From Sipunculus nudus (Eukaryota; Annelida; Sipuncula; Golfingiida; Sipunculidae): DNA of 64,000 nucleotides. The notes under the pieces were generated by a model. The model was not told the origin of the DNA, searched no databases, and was given only the letters and a program-made list of their open reading frames with translations. The translations under genes were made by a program, and so were the position numbers. Position 1 is the first letter of the stretch. The number at the start of each line of letters is the position of its first letter. The stretch is from contig CM049306.1 in the NCBI GenBank assembly GCA_026874595.1, positions 25,411,519 to 25,475,518 on the forward strand. Direction: 5' to 3'. Positions 1-11,028 of the stretch are shown here, in pieces.

Positions 1-388
1 GAAATTTCACGCGACGACCGTGACGTCACGGTTACGTCATTCCTTTATGACGGCAAAGTTTTCACATACAGCGCTGAGTTGGCCATGCAGTTATCACATA
101 AAGAAAAACAACAACACGGCGTCGTGATGTTAGTTGTTTTTCATTAATTTTTGCTAACCTTATACAAAATTAGGTCGTTTTCTCAGCATTCGTCGTACCG
201 CTATGAACACACATTAGAAATCCAGGGAGAGAAGAAAACCCGAAAAAACCTAGTGTCACGGTTGGTGGTACGGACTACAGAAATTATAATAGAAATGTAC
301 AATTAATTTCTAAAATAAAATGTGCATGATTATCTTATCAAAAAGTACATTGTACCACTGCAATCTTGGAATGAATGTGTTTTTAATG
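1..388. promoter_or_regulatory. CRE-like sites at the left edge; otherwise no gene
   Basis: A perfect cAMP-response element TGACGTCA lies at 21-28, and a variant TTACGTCAT follows at 32-40. Clustered CRE/ATF sites are typical of animal proximal promoters, so a gene may start beyond the left edge. No open frame or splice pattern is visible in the remaining ~340 bases. The motif is seen directly; promoter function is inference. Confidence 0.25.
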
Positions 389-595
389 TTAGTATGATGT
401 TTGATAATATGATACTAACAGGAATGTACAACTAACTAGAGGATTTCTCGGGTTGAACTCCAGGCCACACGACTCATTGAAGCACTGCCCGCCCTGGTCG
501 TCAGGTTCAACAAGGATACGAGTTGAGAAGGAATATATCACGAAAAACTGAAGTACAACTATACAAAAACTTACAGTCAGAATCACATTGGTCAT
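389..595 (-). CDS. Possible small secreted peptide ORF (low confidence)
   Basis: This 68-codon ORF starts with a hydrophobic stretch (MTNVILTVSFCIVVLQFF) that resembles a signal peptide or membrane anchor. A more polar segment with two cysteines follows (GGQCFNESCGLEF). A GTAAGT sequence inside the first codons could equally be a splice donor, and a CAG acceptor-like site follows about 30 bases later, so the hydrophobic part may be intronic. I recognise no family. The length is within chance for AT-rich DNA. Confidence 0.18.
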   Translation of the reverse strand: MTNVILTVSFCIVVLQFFVIYSFSTRILVEPDDQGGQCFNESCGLEFNPRNPLVSCTFLLVSYYQTSY

Positions 596-711
596 TTTAA
601 GACTAGATTAAGATATCTATACTGCCTTCCCTCCTCACATATCGGTCTCTCCCAGTTGGTTCCGAGATGTCAAACCGATATAAACATTGAAGGGGGTTTC
701 CTGTGTCGAAG

Positions 712-990
712 TGCTTATTGACACACGGTCCGAAAGTCTCGGTTACCTCGATTTGGAGGTCTCGGTTACCGTGTTTTGAGGTCTCGGGTACTGAGAATTG
801 GGAGTCTCGGTTACCGTGTGTCACCAGTGGTCAGTCACGCGTAGTACCGCAATTAAGCTGGCGCACCGTTACCCCAATTAATCTCTTTGATCACTGGTGT
901 CATAGATCAAAGGGCCAGGTAACTTCAAAGGCTACCAGGGAAACTGGGCGTCATGAAATGTGGTGGTTTTTTTTCATTGCAAAGACGTTT
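712..990 (+). repeat. Dispersed repeat block: TTGACACACGG motif plus ~25-bp GTCTCGGTTACC repeats
   Basis: CTTATTGACACACGGT stands at 712-727. About four copies of a ~25-bp unit with core GTCTCGGTTACC follow between about 733 and 825. A segment at ~897-925 (GTGTCATAGATCAAAGG, then GGTAAC) recurs in related form at ~3,591, and the GACACACGG motif recurs several times at 3.7-3.85 kb. The two blocks are therefore members of one repeat family, or the two ends of one element. Confidence 0.5.
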
Positions 991-3585
991 CTTTTGCCTT
1001 ATTGTAACAGGGGTTTTCCAGGGTTATTGTGTAATTAAATTTTTTTTCAATGGCCTATTTTCCATCTTTAACGCAAATTATAAACAAAAGTAAAGTTCTG
1101 TAATATAAGGGAGATGTATAATTTTACAAAAAAAATAAGCACTTTATTAAAGGTGTTGTTGTTTGAGAGTCATCGTGTATATCCTAAGTCGAATTTATTG
1201 GCTCAAACTTTGATCTACCACCATAACGTTATGCATGACGTTGATATTGATAAAGTCGCAAAGAAAACGTTGCATTGCATTGTACAAGCTATATTTGACT
1301 AATTTGAGCACATTTAGTCATAAAATATCAAATATGGTAGGTATTCTTATATAGATATCCATTTCCATTTATTATAGAATAATAACAATTTGAAAATAAT
1401 GCGTCAAAGATAATAAATGAAACAAGCCTTTAAAAATTTTCTAGTTGCATATTCAACTCATCCAGGGCCCCTGCATGGCAGGGCATGCATTAGGAAACAC
1501 TGTTCAGAGGTCGAGAAGGATGATACTGAAGAAGACTGTATTGGAATATTTAATTTTATATGGAACTTGCTTGAATATTTATGTACGGTATATTTTGTAT
1601 ATAATAAAAATATGTATCCATGTTTGTGTCCGTATCTTAACATGTTTATATTTTGTTTATATTAAATGTGTATATTTTATATAGCACGATGAATTGTTTG
1701 GATTTTCTTTCTTTTTTTATTACAGAAACGTAGTACATGCATAACGTAACAGTACACATACAAACATACATATAAAAATTAATATTTCAAAAACAATTTA
1801 CATTGAATCGTGAAGATTATTCATGTAGAGGAGAGCAGGTCGGTAAGGTTTTACCATTTTGAATAATGTTGAGTTAATTTACCTGCTCAAAGTTTCTTAG
1901 CGATTACATCATATGTTGAATAAATCTGCTTAACATAGCTTATACATCCATGATAGTTCGGTAACATTTTGAGACATCTGCAATTACAAACATACTTTTT
2001 AGCAACCAGTGTTAGCATATTTAACCATCTATGTTCGCTTTAGCCTAACAAAACTTCAGATACTGAAAACTTAACAGAGAAGTTTAATGACGAATTATTC
2101 AAAACCTCTTGTACTTTTAATCACAAGTTAGCGACAAGAAAACAATTCCAAAATATATGTGATAAAGTTTCTCTTACCAATTTACAAAAGGTACAAGTTG
2201 GAGAATCTATTAGCCTACATTCAGTCTATGAAGAAATGGGTTTAACGTTACCCGACGTTGTAGTTCATAAAACTGAAAATTCCTAAGTGCATGGTACGAA
2301 ATTTGTTGTGTCATAAATCTTGGAGAATCCCATATAAACAATCTCCTCTGATATATCAATTAAATCTTGTTTCCATTTCTAAACTACTAAGTCTGGAGTG
2401 ACTAAATGTTTCTCTTGTTTTCTCTCATCATCAGAGTGTACGGGTTGTGCTTTTTTCTAACGGCGTAAAAGTAAATTTTTACACTTGTTCCAACTGCGGC
2501 GCTAGGAAATCAGAACTTTTAGGCCATAAAAAATGGATCTTATACCGACATAAGGCTTTTTATTTTTTTCTGCTAAGCCGTTATTACATATATATTAAAC
2601 AGCGTGACAGATTATATTGCCTTGTACCTCACATATAGTACCCCAAACCAATTTGTGAAAATATTATTACTTAATCATACATAAGCTGAATAACTACTAT
2701 ATAAACTTTTTTTATGGTGTTATAGATTTTGTAATCAATTTTTAGTCCAAACAGCCGCGAGTGAAGAGTAGTTTCCTATATTTACCCATCAACAGCTTTT
2801 TTCCTGCATGCATGCACATGCCCACTTACTAGGGCGACGTGTTTCTATTCCTTGAGGCAAACGATTACTTAATAATGAAGTAACTAAAAATATGATCAGG
2901 ACAGGAGCGACCTTTTCGAACCCCATTCTGAAATTGGGTATAATATAGGGTTAAGTTTGTTAAAGTAAGACGCGTTATTCTATAATCGATCAGGCCACGA
3001 TGATGAGTTGTTGATAAAGATATGACCATTCCATGGCTCGTAGTAACTTAGCCAATTTCATTTTCGGTTTGTTTCTCTGATTTTGAACATGTACACTTTA
3101 CATCGTGAAAATCTGGAAAAGTATACATCTCATAAAGAAGAATGTGACAAAATTCTCTGAATCACGTCTCTATTATTATAAGAATGATAAAGTGCCCACT
3201 TCTCCAGGTTAATAGCATTTATTTAATTATTAAGTATCTATGTGCTTATAAAGTTTGTATATTTTGTAATAAAAAACCTGATTAACTTACTATATTTTTT
3301 ATTAATTTCAATAAAGCTTATTTGTTCCTATTATCCTTGTTTATTATTTTCTCATTAGAAAAATATTATTGAATAAAACGAGATATATGTATGTTAATTA
3401 ATATATATAATTAATATATATTAAATTGTTGAATATATTTAAAATTTTGAAATGAGTTAAATAATTTTCATCATTGATGTAATTTTCATCCCCGAAATTA
3501 GTAGTACCTCGCCTGGTAAAAATAGGTTTTTAAAACTAATTAATATACCTAGGGGATGAAAGTAATAAACTATTATAAATGTTAA
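991..3585. other. AT-rich intergenic DNA, nothing recognised
   Basis: Only short ORFs (up to 82 codons) occur here, with no recognisable domain and no paired splice signals. An AT-rich palindromic stretch of TAATATATA units lies near 3,390-3,425. I see no RNA gene or repeat structure I can name. Confidence 0.5.
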
Positions 3586-3589
3586 ACAT

Positions 3590-3870
3590 TTGTGTCAGAG
3601 ATCAAAGGACCCCAATGGTAACACCTGATTAGTCCAAAGCTACCATTTCTCCTACACGGCCCGGTAATTAAGACCTGCTATAGTAACAACAACTCGCGTT
3701 ATTGACACACGGTTTCGGGTATCACGACGGGGGTGTTAGTGACACACGGTGAACGCCCTGCCATCTAGCGGGAGTGTGACAGATTTGACGCATGCGCAGT
3801 TAAACCGTGTGTCAATAAGCTGGACCTTATTGACACACCCCGTGTGTCAATAAGGGCGGCCTTCCTGTGT
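3590..3870. repeat. Dispersed repeat block with GACACACGG in both orientations
   Basis: GTGTCAGAGATCAAAGG at ~3,591 matches the block at ~897. TTATTGACACACGG (3,698), TTAGTGACACACGG (3,735) and the reverse-oriented ACCGTGTGTCAATAAG (3,802-3,817) follow. Then come TTATTGACACACC and CCGTGTGTCAATAAGG (to ~3,857). Alternating orientation within 160 bases gives strong hairpin potential. The 16-mer at 712-727 is an exact inverse of the one at 3,802-3,817, as terminal inverted repeats would be. Confidence 0.5.
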
Positions 3871-4307
3871 CACAGTGAGAGGAACTGCGGCCTTGACATG
3901 AGTACCGACTAAAACCCACATGTCTGAAATCGGATGTCGGAACTGAAAACAACGCCTTAACTGAGATCCTTTATTAGGGACATGAAATATCAATTTTTTA
4001 TGACCCCCACCCAACCGAAAAAATTAAATAGTATAGCCATCATCAGCCGCCGACCTCACCGCTACAGTTTTTTATTTGAATATTTTAAGACTGTTGAATA
4101 TACATAGGCTGATCGAGGAACCGGGGATGGGGGGGGGTGCGTTTGCGCGGGAACAGGTTCTCGGGAACTGACAAAATCTAGTCTTTGTCACTATTCAAGG
4201 CGAGATTCATGACAATCCATGCATTAATTATGAAAATACTGGAAGTTTTGTATAATTTTTAAAATAATTCTCAGGGTTACTTATAAGTCCCACAGCTCGG
4301 AGGATAT

Positions 4308-4322
4308 AGGTCACAGTGACCT
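4308..4322. promoter_or_regulatory. Perfect 15-bp nuclear-receptor palindrome (ERE-type)
   Basis: AGGTCACAGTGACCT equals the consensus estrogen-response-element arrangement AGGTCA-N3-TGACCT. It sits just upstream of a GACGGACGGACGACGG-type run (about 4,398-4,420) typical of dispersed mollusc repeats, so it may be part of a mobile repeat. The motif is seen directly; receptor binding is not shown. Confidence 0.4.
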
Positions 4323-4902
4323 AATTTTAATTGACCTCTGTGGATGTTCACTTAGAAGTTAGTAGAGCCAGCGGTTACGATCTGTGCCTCGCTAACTGAC
4401 GGCCGGACGGACGACGGACAAAGCGCCATACCTATCTATCTCAGTTGACATTTAGTAAGCTGAGCTAAAAAAATTAGAGCAGCCAGTCCTTCAAAACTGT
4501 TGACTTTTCAAATGCGAAATTTTAACATTTTGGGCTGTTAATGTAGGTACTTTAGTCACACAAAGTATCTATCACCCTAGAAATTTTGAAGAAAGTCTGT
4601 CTAATCTGGTTTTAACTGAAATTCATACAAAAACTAAGAAATCTCAGTAATTTTTGCATGTTATGTTTTGAAATTTGATACTTTATAAATGCTGAATTGC
4701 TCTTTCATGTAAGGAAGGCTATAGGTGTCATCTATATTTGCTTCATTTTTACGCATTTTTGGTTGTATTGTTTGTACTCAGAAATTACGACTCGTCTTTT
4801 GTCAACAACAAGTCACAATGTGTAAACGTAAAACTGTAAAAATGAGTTACTTAATATCAAGGTTGATAATTAGTCCATATTCTTGCATGCAACCGAAAAA
4901 AA

Positions 4903-4917
4903 AGGTCACTGTGACCT
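4903..4917. promoter_or_regulatory. Second perfect ERE-type palindrome
   Basis: AGGTCACTGTGACCT is the second perfect AGGTCA-N3-TGACCT site, about 595 bases from the first and with a different spacer orientation. No adjacent gene is visible, so it may be repeat-derived rather than a working promoter element. Confidence 0.4.
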
Positions 4918-5049
4918 ATTTTCTGCGAGCTTTGCATATTAGTGAGTAGATTTAGCACTTATGAATACTTATATCAATGTTCTTGGCTGCAAAACACAAA
5001 TTTTGCATTTACCCCCCCCCCCCCCACTCCTAAAGAAACCTTGCATTAT

Positions 5050-5615
5050 ATGCCCCTTGCATATCTTGTGACCTCTTACCTCATTAAATATGTGTGAATT
5101 TGCTGACAAAGTAATTCAGGTGAGAAATGAGAGAGCAGTGAGAATTCAGATTTTTGGTAAGTCAGGGTGGTGCCACCGAAGTGTAGTGACCTCTGACCTC
5201 TGATTAAATATGTATGGATTTTGCTGGAAATAGAACATAGGTGAGATTATATATTGGTTAATATTTCTTATTAGCTTTATCAAAATCCATTATATTCCTT
5301 GTACGTTATCGCGCTGACAACACCACTTGGCTGTACAAAGCAGCCTGTTGACGTCTGACCTCATTAAATATGCATGAATATTGCTGAGAATTTAACTAAG
5401 TCGAGAAACATTATTGGTAAATATGTATAATGAGTTTCATAAAAAGCCATAGGATTTTTTATAAGTCCCTACGATGGCTCTAAAGTGCGGTGATCTCTGA
5501 CCAAATTAAATATGCGTGCATTTTGCTGGAAATCAAACTCAGGCGAGATATTTTATTGATGAACATTTCTTTTGAGTTTTATAAAAATTCATCATATTCC
5601 TCGTAAGTTATCGCG
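5050..5615 (+). repeat. Degenerate tandem repeat, ~120-150 bp period, four units
   Basis: The anchor (GACCTC...ATTAAATATG, then a TTTGCTG motif) recurs at about 5,093, 5,213, 5,363 and 5,505. Between anchors the shared order is a CAGGTGAGA-like segment, a TTATTGGTAAATAT-like segment, then a TTTATAAAAA..CAT segment and a GTACGTTATCGCG-like segment. Spacing varies through indels. It has no coding content. Confidence 0.6.
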
Positions 5616-6064
5616 GGCAACACTAAAAGTTCACGGACGGGCAGCCCGACAGAAGGCTGACGGTGGGTGTACCATAAAATGTCCGATCATAGAAGGGTGT
5701 ATAAAAATGGAGAAACTCGGCCCGACCTTTGCTTCAGAACTGTTGCAGACACAAATGTGCAGTTTTAACTTTTGGGTTGTTGGTGAATGAAATTAATATT
5801 TCAGATTAGATATTTCAGTTTGCCTGGATCTTTCTGAAATGTCCTGGTGTCCTAAGTTTAGCTATATAATCTTAATACAAGATAAGAAAAGTGCGAAGGA
5901 GAAGGGACCGATTTCTGCAAGGGGTGATCACTAAAGCTCAGATGATCTATGGTCAAAAATAATGTAGGTAAGGACTGCTAGGTCAATGCAACATGCGAAA
6001 GGTCTCACACATTTGGTTATCATTGGATTCAAAGTGGATTTTTTTTAATTGGTCAGGTTTGATA

Positions 6065-6375
6065 AAATGTTATTATATTACCGGTTCATTTTGTTTTACA
6101 TTAACGGTTAGGGAACTTTGTAACATTATCGGGTAATTTCGTATGACGTAATCGGTTAGCAAATGTTGTTACATTATCAATTGATTTTGTATTACATTAT
6201 TGGTAAGTGTTACATTATCGGCTATTTTTTATTACGTTATCGGTTGGGTATAACATTATCAGCTAATTTGTCATTACGTTAAATTATCAGTTTGTGCTAC
6301 ATTATCGGTTATTTTTTTATTACATTATCGGTTAATGTCACATTATAAGATGATTTTTACATTATCAGTTGTAGC
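6065..6375 (+). repeat. Array of degenerate ACATTATCGGTTA motifs
   Basis: About a dozen variants of T(A/T)ACATTATCGGTTA occur at irregular spacing of roughly 20-35 bases, separated by T-rich spacers (TTTTGTATT, TTTTTTATT). Examples lie near 6,122, 6,164, 6,210, 6,240, 6,300 and 6,325. The array looks like a decayed minisatellite or the subterminal motif array of a transposon. No flanking inverted repeats were found. Confidence 0.6.
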
Positions 6376-6709
6376 AGGCAACATTGATCCCATGCATTCA
6401 GTTACTTAAAGGACCGTATTAGAAATAGCACATCGGCAGATCACTAACTTCTTCAAAGAAATGTAGGTGTAACATAGTTTAAATATCCTTTAATTGTAAG
6501 ATCCAAAAGCTATAATGATATTACTTCAATTAATTCCTGTTGTGAATCCTGTTCTGTATAATTTATAACTAAAGTCTGCCCATTTGATTATTATTATAGA
6601 TAGTTTGAAATGAGTTATTACACATTTCTTCAGGTTTTAATTTTCCACTGGTATAAAATATATAGTTGAAAATTTGTTTGTATTTACTACCATTTATTTA
6701 AAAATTTAG

Positions 6710-7285
6710 TGAAAAAAACTAGTATTTGCTGAGGAATTGGCAAGCAAATGGGTGACAAATGCCTTTTATTCCTAGCTTACTTAGTTTGTTTCAAAGATTG
6801 TCTGTTTTGCCACGGTTCATTAATGTCATTTTTTATTAGAGAAAACTGGTAGTCTTGTGCAAAGTTGTTAAGGAATTGAAACGTAGAGATTATGAGTAAT
6901 GAATTTTGAAATGTTTATGGTCTGTTTGAAAAACCATGTGTTAGTTCCTGTTTATTAACATTATTTATCAGAGTATACTGGTAGACTTGAGCAAAGATGC
7001 TGAGGAACTTAATCAAGCAAGTGAGTTGTGAAGTCCATGCATATTTTTCTAGCTTCCTTGAGAATGTTTTTGTATTTGAGCAATTTTCTGTATACTTCTG
7101 CTTATTATTAAGTATAGAAAACTTGAAAAAGTAGTCCTTCATTGAAGTTGCTAATAAATAAGGGCGGGCAAATAAGTGAATTAGTGATGGATGTCATATA
7201 TTCTGTCTTCATTCAGAATGTTTACATTATAGTCGATTTGAGAAATTGTCTGTTTTCACCACTGTTTATTAAAATTATTTGAAGT
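6710..7285 (+). repeat. Degenerate tandem repeat, ~140 bp period, about four units
   Basis: Recurring anchors include ACTGGTAGTCTTGTGCAAAG (~6,849), ACTGGTAGACTTGAGCAAAG (~6,975) and a diverged copy at ~7,118. A second series is GCAAGCAAATGGGTGA (~6,731), CAAGCAAGTGAGTTG (~7,015) and GGGCAAATAAGTGAATTA (~7,166). TGTCTGTTTT..CAC..GTT also recurs at 6,797 and 7,247. The ORFs on either strand here arise from the repeat. Confidence 0.5.
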
Positions 7286-7374
7286 CAAAAGTGCTTCAAT
7301 TTAGCTTCAGCTTACACTCAAATTTTAAAAATTTTCCACACTGTTGGAGGGGGACACCCCTCCCATACTCTCCC

Positions 7375-7500
7375 CCGCCTCGGGCGCAAGCGCCCTCGCG
7401 CTCACTTCGCTCGCATGTGCCCCCGCCCCCCCCCACACACACACTTTTTAAGATGTTCCTCAGCTTATGATGTATATATATATATATTCTACGAAAAATG
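7375..7500. repeat. GC-rich GGGCGCAAGCGCCC palindrome block
   Basis: An island of GC-rich sequence contains the palindrome GGGCGCAAGCGCCC and a TCGCGCTCACTTCGCTCGC run. C-rich, (AC)n and short (TA)n tracts follow. It contrasts sharply with its AT-rich surroundings and looks like a dispersed-repeat fragment. About 770 bases of unremarkable AT-rich DNA follow. Confidence 0.35.
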
Positions 7501-8280
7501 GGGGCGAACATTCCGTAGAGCAATATTTATTGTATGACCAAAATGAATGCAATTTTACTGGTCTGAAGAGTCAGACAGCTATGGTTCATCAACCGTCAGA
7601 TAAGTTGAGATAACTGGCTTCAATATGGCAATCATGGCATCCTAACCAGAGATCCACAGCACGAAGACTTGACATCCTGTATCCAAACTTTGACGTCCAG
7701 GTTTGAGTTTGAAATAAAGAAATCCTTCACTAGCACTCGGCTCTTTGATTCACCCATAAGGATTGTTAATTATAAAATAAATCATCTGATCTATTTTTGT
7801 GTGATTTAATTCATCTGTTTTGTTACTGAGACATGTATTACAATTCACTTTTAACATAACTTTTCACAAATTTCAGAAACATTGTAATGAGCCAACCAGA
7901 GCGAATTTTTTTAGACCTGCAGATGTGTTTTTTTCAATATCTCATAGTCTTTCACTTTTTTGTACATTACATTCAAAGAGAATTTTTTCCATGAAATATA
8001 AAAAATAAAAAACCTCTTTAATATAATAATTTTACATAACATTCGAGAGATGGCAAGTTAACAGAAACCGATTCAAGCATTCATATGAGATTTAAGTGCT
8101 ATAAGGCTTGGGCGTGCCTCCAGGGAATATTTGAAAATTTATAATCAAGCAGGTATAGGATAAGGTATATAATGAAAACGTATGTCATGAAACAGTTATA
8201 AAGAAAAGTCAATTTAAACCTAATTTATTTTACATGGATCGTACAAAACATCCTCATACTACCAAGACTGGCAGATACGC

Positions 8281-8288
8281 TTTCACAT
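8281..8288 (+). repeat. Left target-site duplication of hAT element
   Basis: TTTCACAT at 8,281-8,288 is repeated exactly at 9,979-9,986, immediately outside the inverted CAGGG termini. An 8-bp duplication is the hallmark of the hAT superfamily. Confidence 0.9.
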
Positions 8289-9978
8289 CAGGGTTGGGGT
8301 AATTGTAATGTGTAATTGTAAATACCTGTAATTAATTACAATTTTTCAAGTAATTGAATTTAATTTTTAATTGAACAAAAGTCAATTACAAGTAATTGTA
8401 ATTGTAATGATTACAAAGGTCAAAATAGGTGTAATTTCAATTACTTTTCAATTACTTTTCAATTACTTTCCAAATTCATGACAGAGCACCATACCTTCTA
8501 CCTCATTCCTTTGCACTGTTAGTAAAAACACTTTAGGGTTAGGATTGTAAGCTATGAATAAGCTCATTGGATAAATGGTACCCATATATGTAATAAATAT
8601 GGTAATAAGTATGCCTTTTCAGGTATACTGGACTTATTTTGCAAATGCCTCCAATGCAATGTAGATAAAGTAACAAACTTCCATAATGTACACCTTCCAG
8701 AGCTACACTACAACAAATGTGGGCTTGCTACATTTTACACTTTCACTAAAATGGAGGCTGGAACATACTCATACTGATCTGATTACATTAGTGTTTATCT
8801 GCTAATTATCAGACACTGAGAGAGTCACAGGATCAAAAGAGGCTAATGATCTGGGAAGGCTGATATCAGAATTACCTCAAGTCAATGGCTTATGAGGTAA
8901 ATAGAGATAGGTATCAAGATAGCAGGGCTATCTCATTTGGCTGGCTCTCACATTTAGACAGTCTCCACTGTTTCCTGTGCCCAGAGACCCTGAGCCATGT
9001 ATACTGGTTTTACTACCTATCATACATAATAAGATAACCATGGTGAATGCACTGGTTTTTATTACCTTTTCCTATATATCATTTAATTGCATCAAATTGT
9101 AATATATTATATATTCAGCATGAATGCATGATTATATTTATATGAATTATCCACATGAAATGTTTGCATCAATGAGTATAGTAAAATCACATTGTATTTA
9201 AAATTCCGCTCCAGTGTTTATGACATAACTTTAATCAGCACTGACAGTAAAGAAATTGGGATTTATAAGTTGATTAATGTGTAGGTTTACGGTATAGGAA
9301 TAAGGTAGTGGCTAATAAGATTTTCCATCATCAGAGGTTTAAACAAACAAATATTTCCACATGTGCTTTAACTGGCACATGCCAGTGTTATCAAGAAGCA
9401 ACACATTTCGTCTGATAAAGGATAATATGTGATAAAAGAATATATGATGAAATTTTTTTACACAAATGACTTTAAGATAATATGTTTAAGGTTTAGTTTA
9501 CACAAATGTGCTTTCAGATATTTCTATTTTGTGACAAAACACTTATTCAGCATATGTTTCAATACCTGATACTATATAAACAATACACGTTAAGTTCATA
9601 TATATGATGATGACAGCCAGTTTTGCCATGCCATAAGAGTAAACAAGTGTAAATTTTAACATTACGCAATGATATATTGCCATTAGTATATAGCTATTGT
9701 GCACTTAAATGACACCAGACTGGATATGTTTTCTTTGCAGTTTTTCCTTTTAAAAATTTAATCAGTTGACCTTTCTGCCATGAATGATACTTTACATGAC
9801 CCATGCCTCTGTATTATAAATTTTTATAAAGTAATTGAATGTAATTAATAACTTTTCAAAAGTAATTGTAATTTAATCATTACTTTGTAAAAATTAAGTA
9901 ATTGTTATTGTTATTGGGATTTTTGTAAGTAATTGTAATTGTAATGATTACTTTTCAATGTAATTGGCCCCAACCCTG
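8289..9978. mobile_element. Non-autonomous hAT DNA transposon (~1.69 kb)
   Basis: The element begins CAGGGTTGGGGTAATT and ends AATTGGCCCCAACCCTG, an inverted terminal repeat. It is flanked by an exact 8-bp duplication TTTCACAT. CAGGG ends plus an 8-bp duplication define hAT elements. Both subterminal regions (8,305-8,475 and 9,830-9,965) are packed with GTAATTGTAATTAC-type motifs in both orientations, plausible transposase binding arrays. No ORF of useful length lies inside, so it carries no transposase and would need one in trans. The exact duplication argues for fairly recent insertion. Confidence 0.9.
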
Positions 9979-9986
9979 TTTCACAT
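9979..9986 (+). repeat. Right target-site duplication of hAT element
   Basis: TTTCACAT is identical to the copy at 8,281-8,288 and directly follows the CCCTG terminus. Confidence 0.9.
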
Positions 9987-10645
9987 ACCTTGATTCAGTG
10001 ACCGTTCAGGCGTCGATCTCAGGAACAAAAGCACAAGGCAAATGAAATAATCAAATAACTCGTGCACAGTTATTCTACGCGGCTGCCGGAGAATGTCTGG
10101 TACTAGTTTAAGACCATCCGTTAAGTATTGTCAGGAGGGCATCGAGATTCTGGTCAATCAATAAAGTCATATATAAAATGTTGCGTTGAAAGTGAGCGTC
10201 TTCTTGTTCAGACTTCGCGTGACCAGTCCATTGTTTATATTTTGTTCGTTGGGTTTGATAGGCAGTTGGGATTTCGAACCGAACACCTGCAGCCTTGTTC
10301 TTTATTCATAAAATAGACGATAGACCGGCTCGCTTAAAAAAGGTGGATGAAGCGTATTGCTGAAATGATTCCACACATAAAAAAATCATAATTCATTAAA
10401 AAGAGTAAATAAAGATAGAAATAAGAAATAAATAAAATAATAAGAAAAAAAAAAAAAACAATAAGAAACACGCATGCAGTGCTATCAATACCAGGGTGCG
10501 TGAGATTTATTTCCCTTAGTGTGAGAGCGAGGGCCGTGGGGTTTCTGGGTTAGTCTCACGCTCAGGGCATGAGATTTGAAATAGCAATACCATGTCTGAT
10601 AATATTCCGTTATATGTAACATAAACAATTGGTTTATTCAAGTAA
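9987..10645. other. Intergenic, imperfect hairpin only
   Basis: There is no supported gene. An A-rich low-complexity tract spans about 10,378-10,470. An imperfect inverted repeat of GTGAGATTT/AAATCTCA-like sequence flanks a GAGCGAGGGCCGTGG core at about 10,497-10,580. A 62-codon ORF here has no recognisable features. Confidence 0.4.
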
Positions 10646-10899
10646 TGTAGGTTTTATCTCCGCCTAACTATACAATGGCATGTAACTTATCGTTTTATAC
10701 CTTGCTGCTGACTTAATTGTCTCTCGCTCTATCACAGCACGGGACCTGATGACACGCAACCTTGCACGGAGAACTAGTGGGTCTAGCTTCTCTCTCGCCT
10801 CGCTCTCAGGTCCATCTCCACGGACCACGGTCACTATGGCAACCAGGGGTTACAAGATGCCCTACGCATCCTACACATCGTACATGCAAATCCCCAACA
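10646..10899 (-). repeat. 3' LTR of the gypsy-type element
   Basis: On the minus strand the repeat begins TGTTGGGGATTTGCATG and ends CCTACA, giving TGT...ACA termini over about 254 bp. A TATAAAA box lies at 10,693-10,699. A polypurine tract abuts the 5' end. The part at 10,646-10,750 matches 17,139-17,213, and the part at 10,744-10,899 matches 20,361-20,564, which confirms it as a repeat. The exact 3' end is uncertain by a few bases because both copies continue with TTA. Confidence 0.8.
10693..10699 (-). promoter_or_regulatory. TATA box inside the LTR
   Basis: TATAAAA on the minus strand lies about 47 bases before the LTR end, within the LTR promoter region. It matches the expected position for the element's own transcript start. 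Confidence 0.45.
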
Positions 10900-10915
10900 C
10901 TCCTCCCTGTCTTCT
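10900..10915 (-). other. Polypurine tract
   Basis: AGAAGACAGGGAGGAG on the minus strand contains one pyrimidine in 16 bases and directly precedes the LTR start TGTTGGGG. This is the standard plus-strand primer position in LTR elements. Confidence 0.75.
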
Positions 10916-11028
10916 AAAAGGAGACCCTGTCTCTAAAACCTAAAAATAAAGCATAGCTGTAGCGGAAGCCTCAGGTGCTCAGCAGTGCCGACCTCTTTCA
11001 CTTAAAAGGGGATTTAGCACATGTCCAG

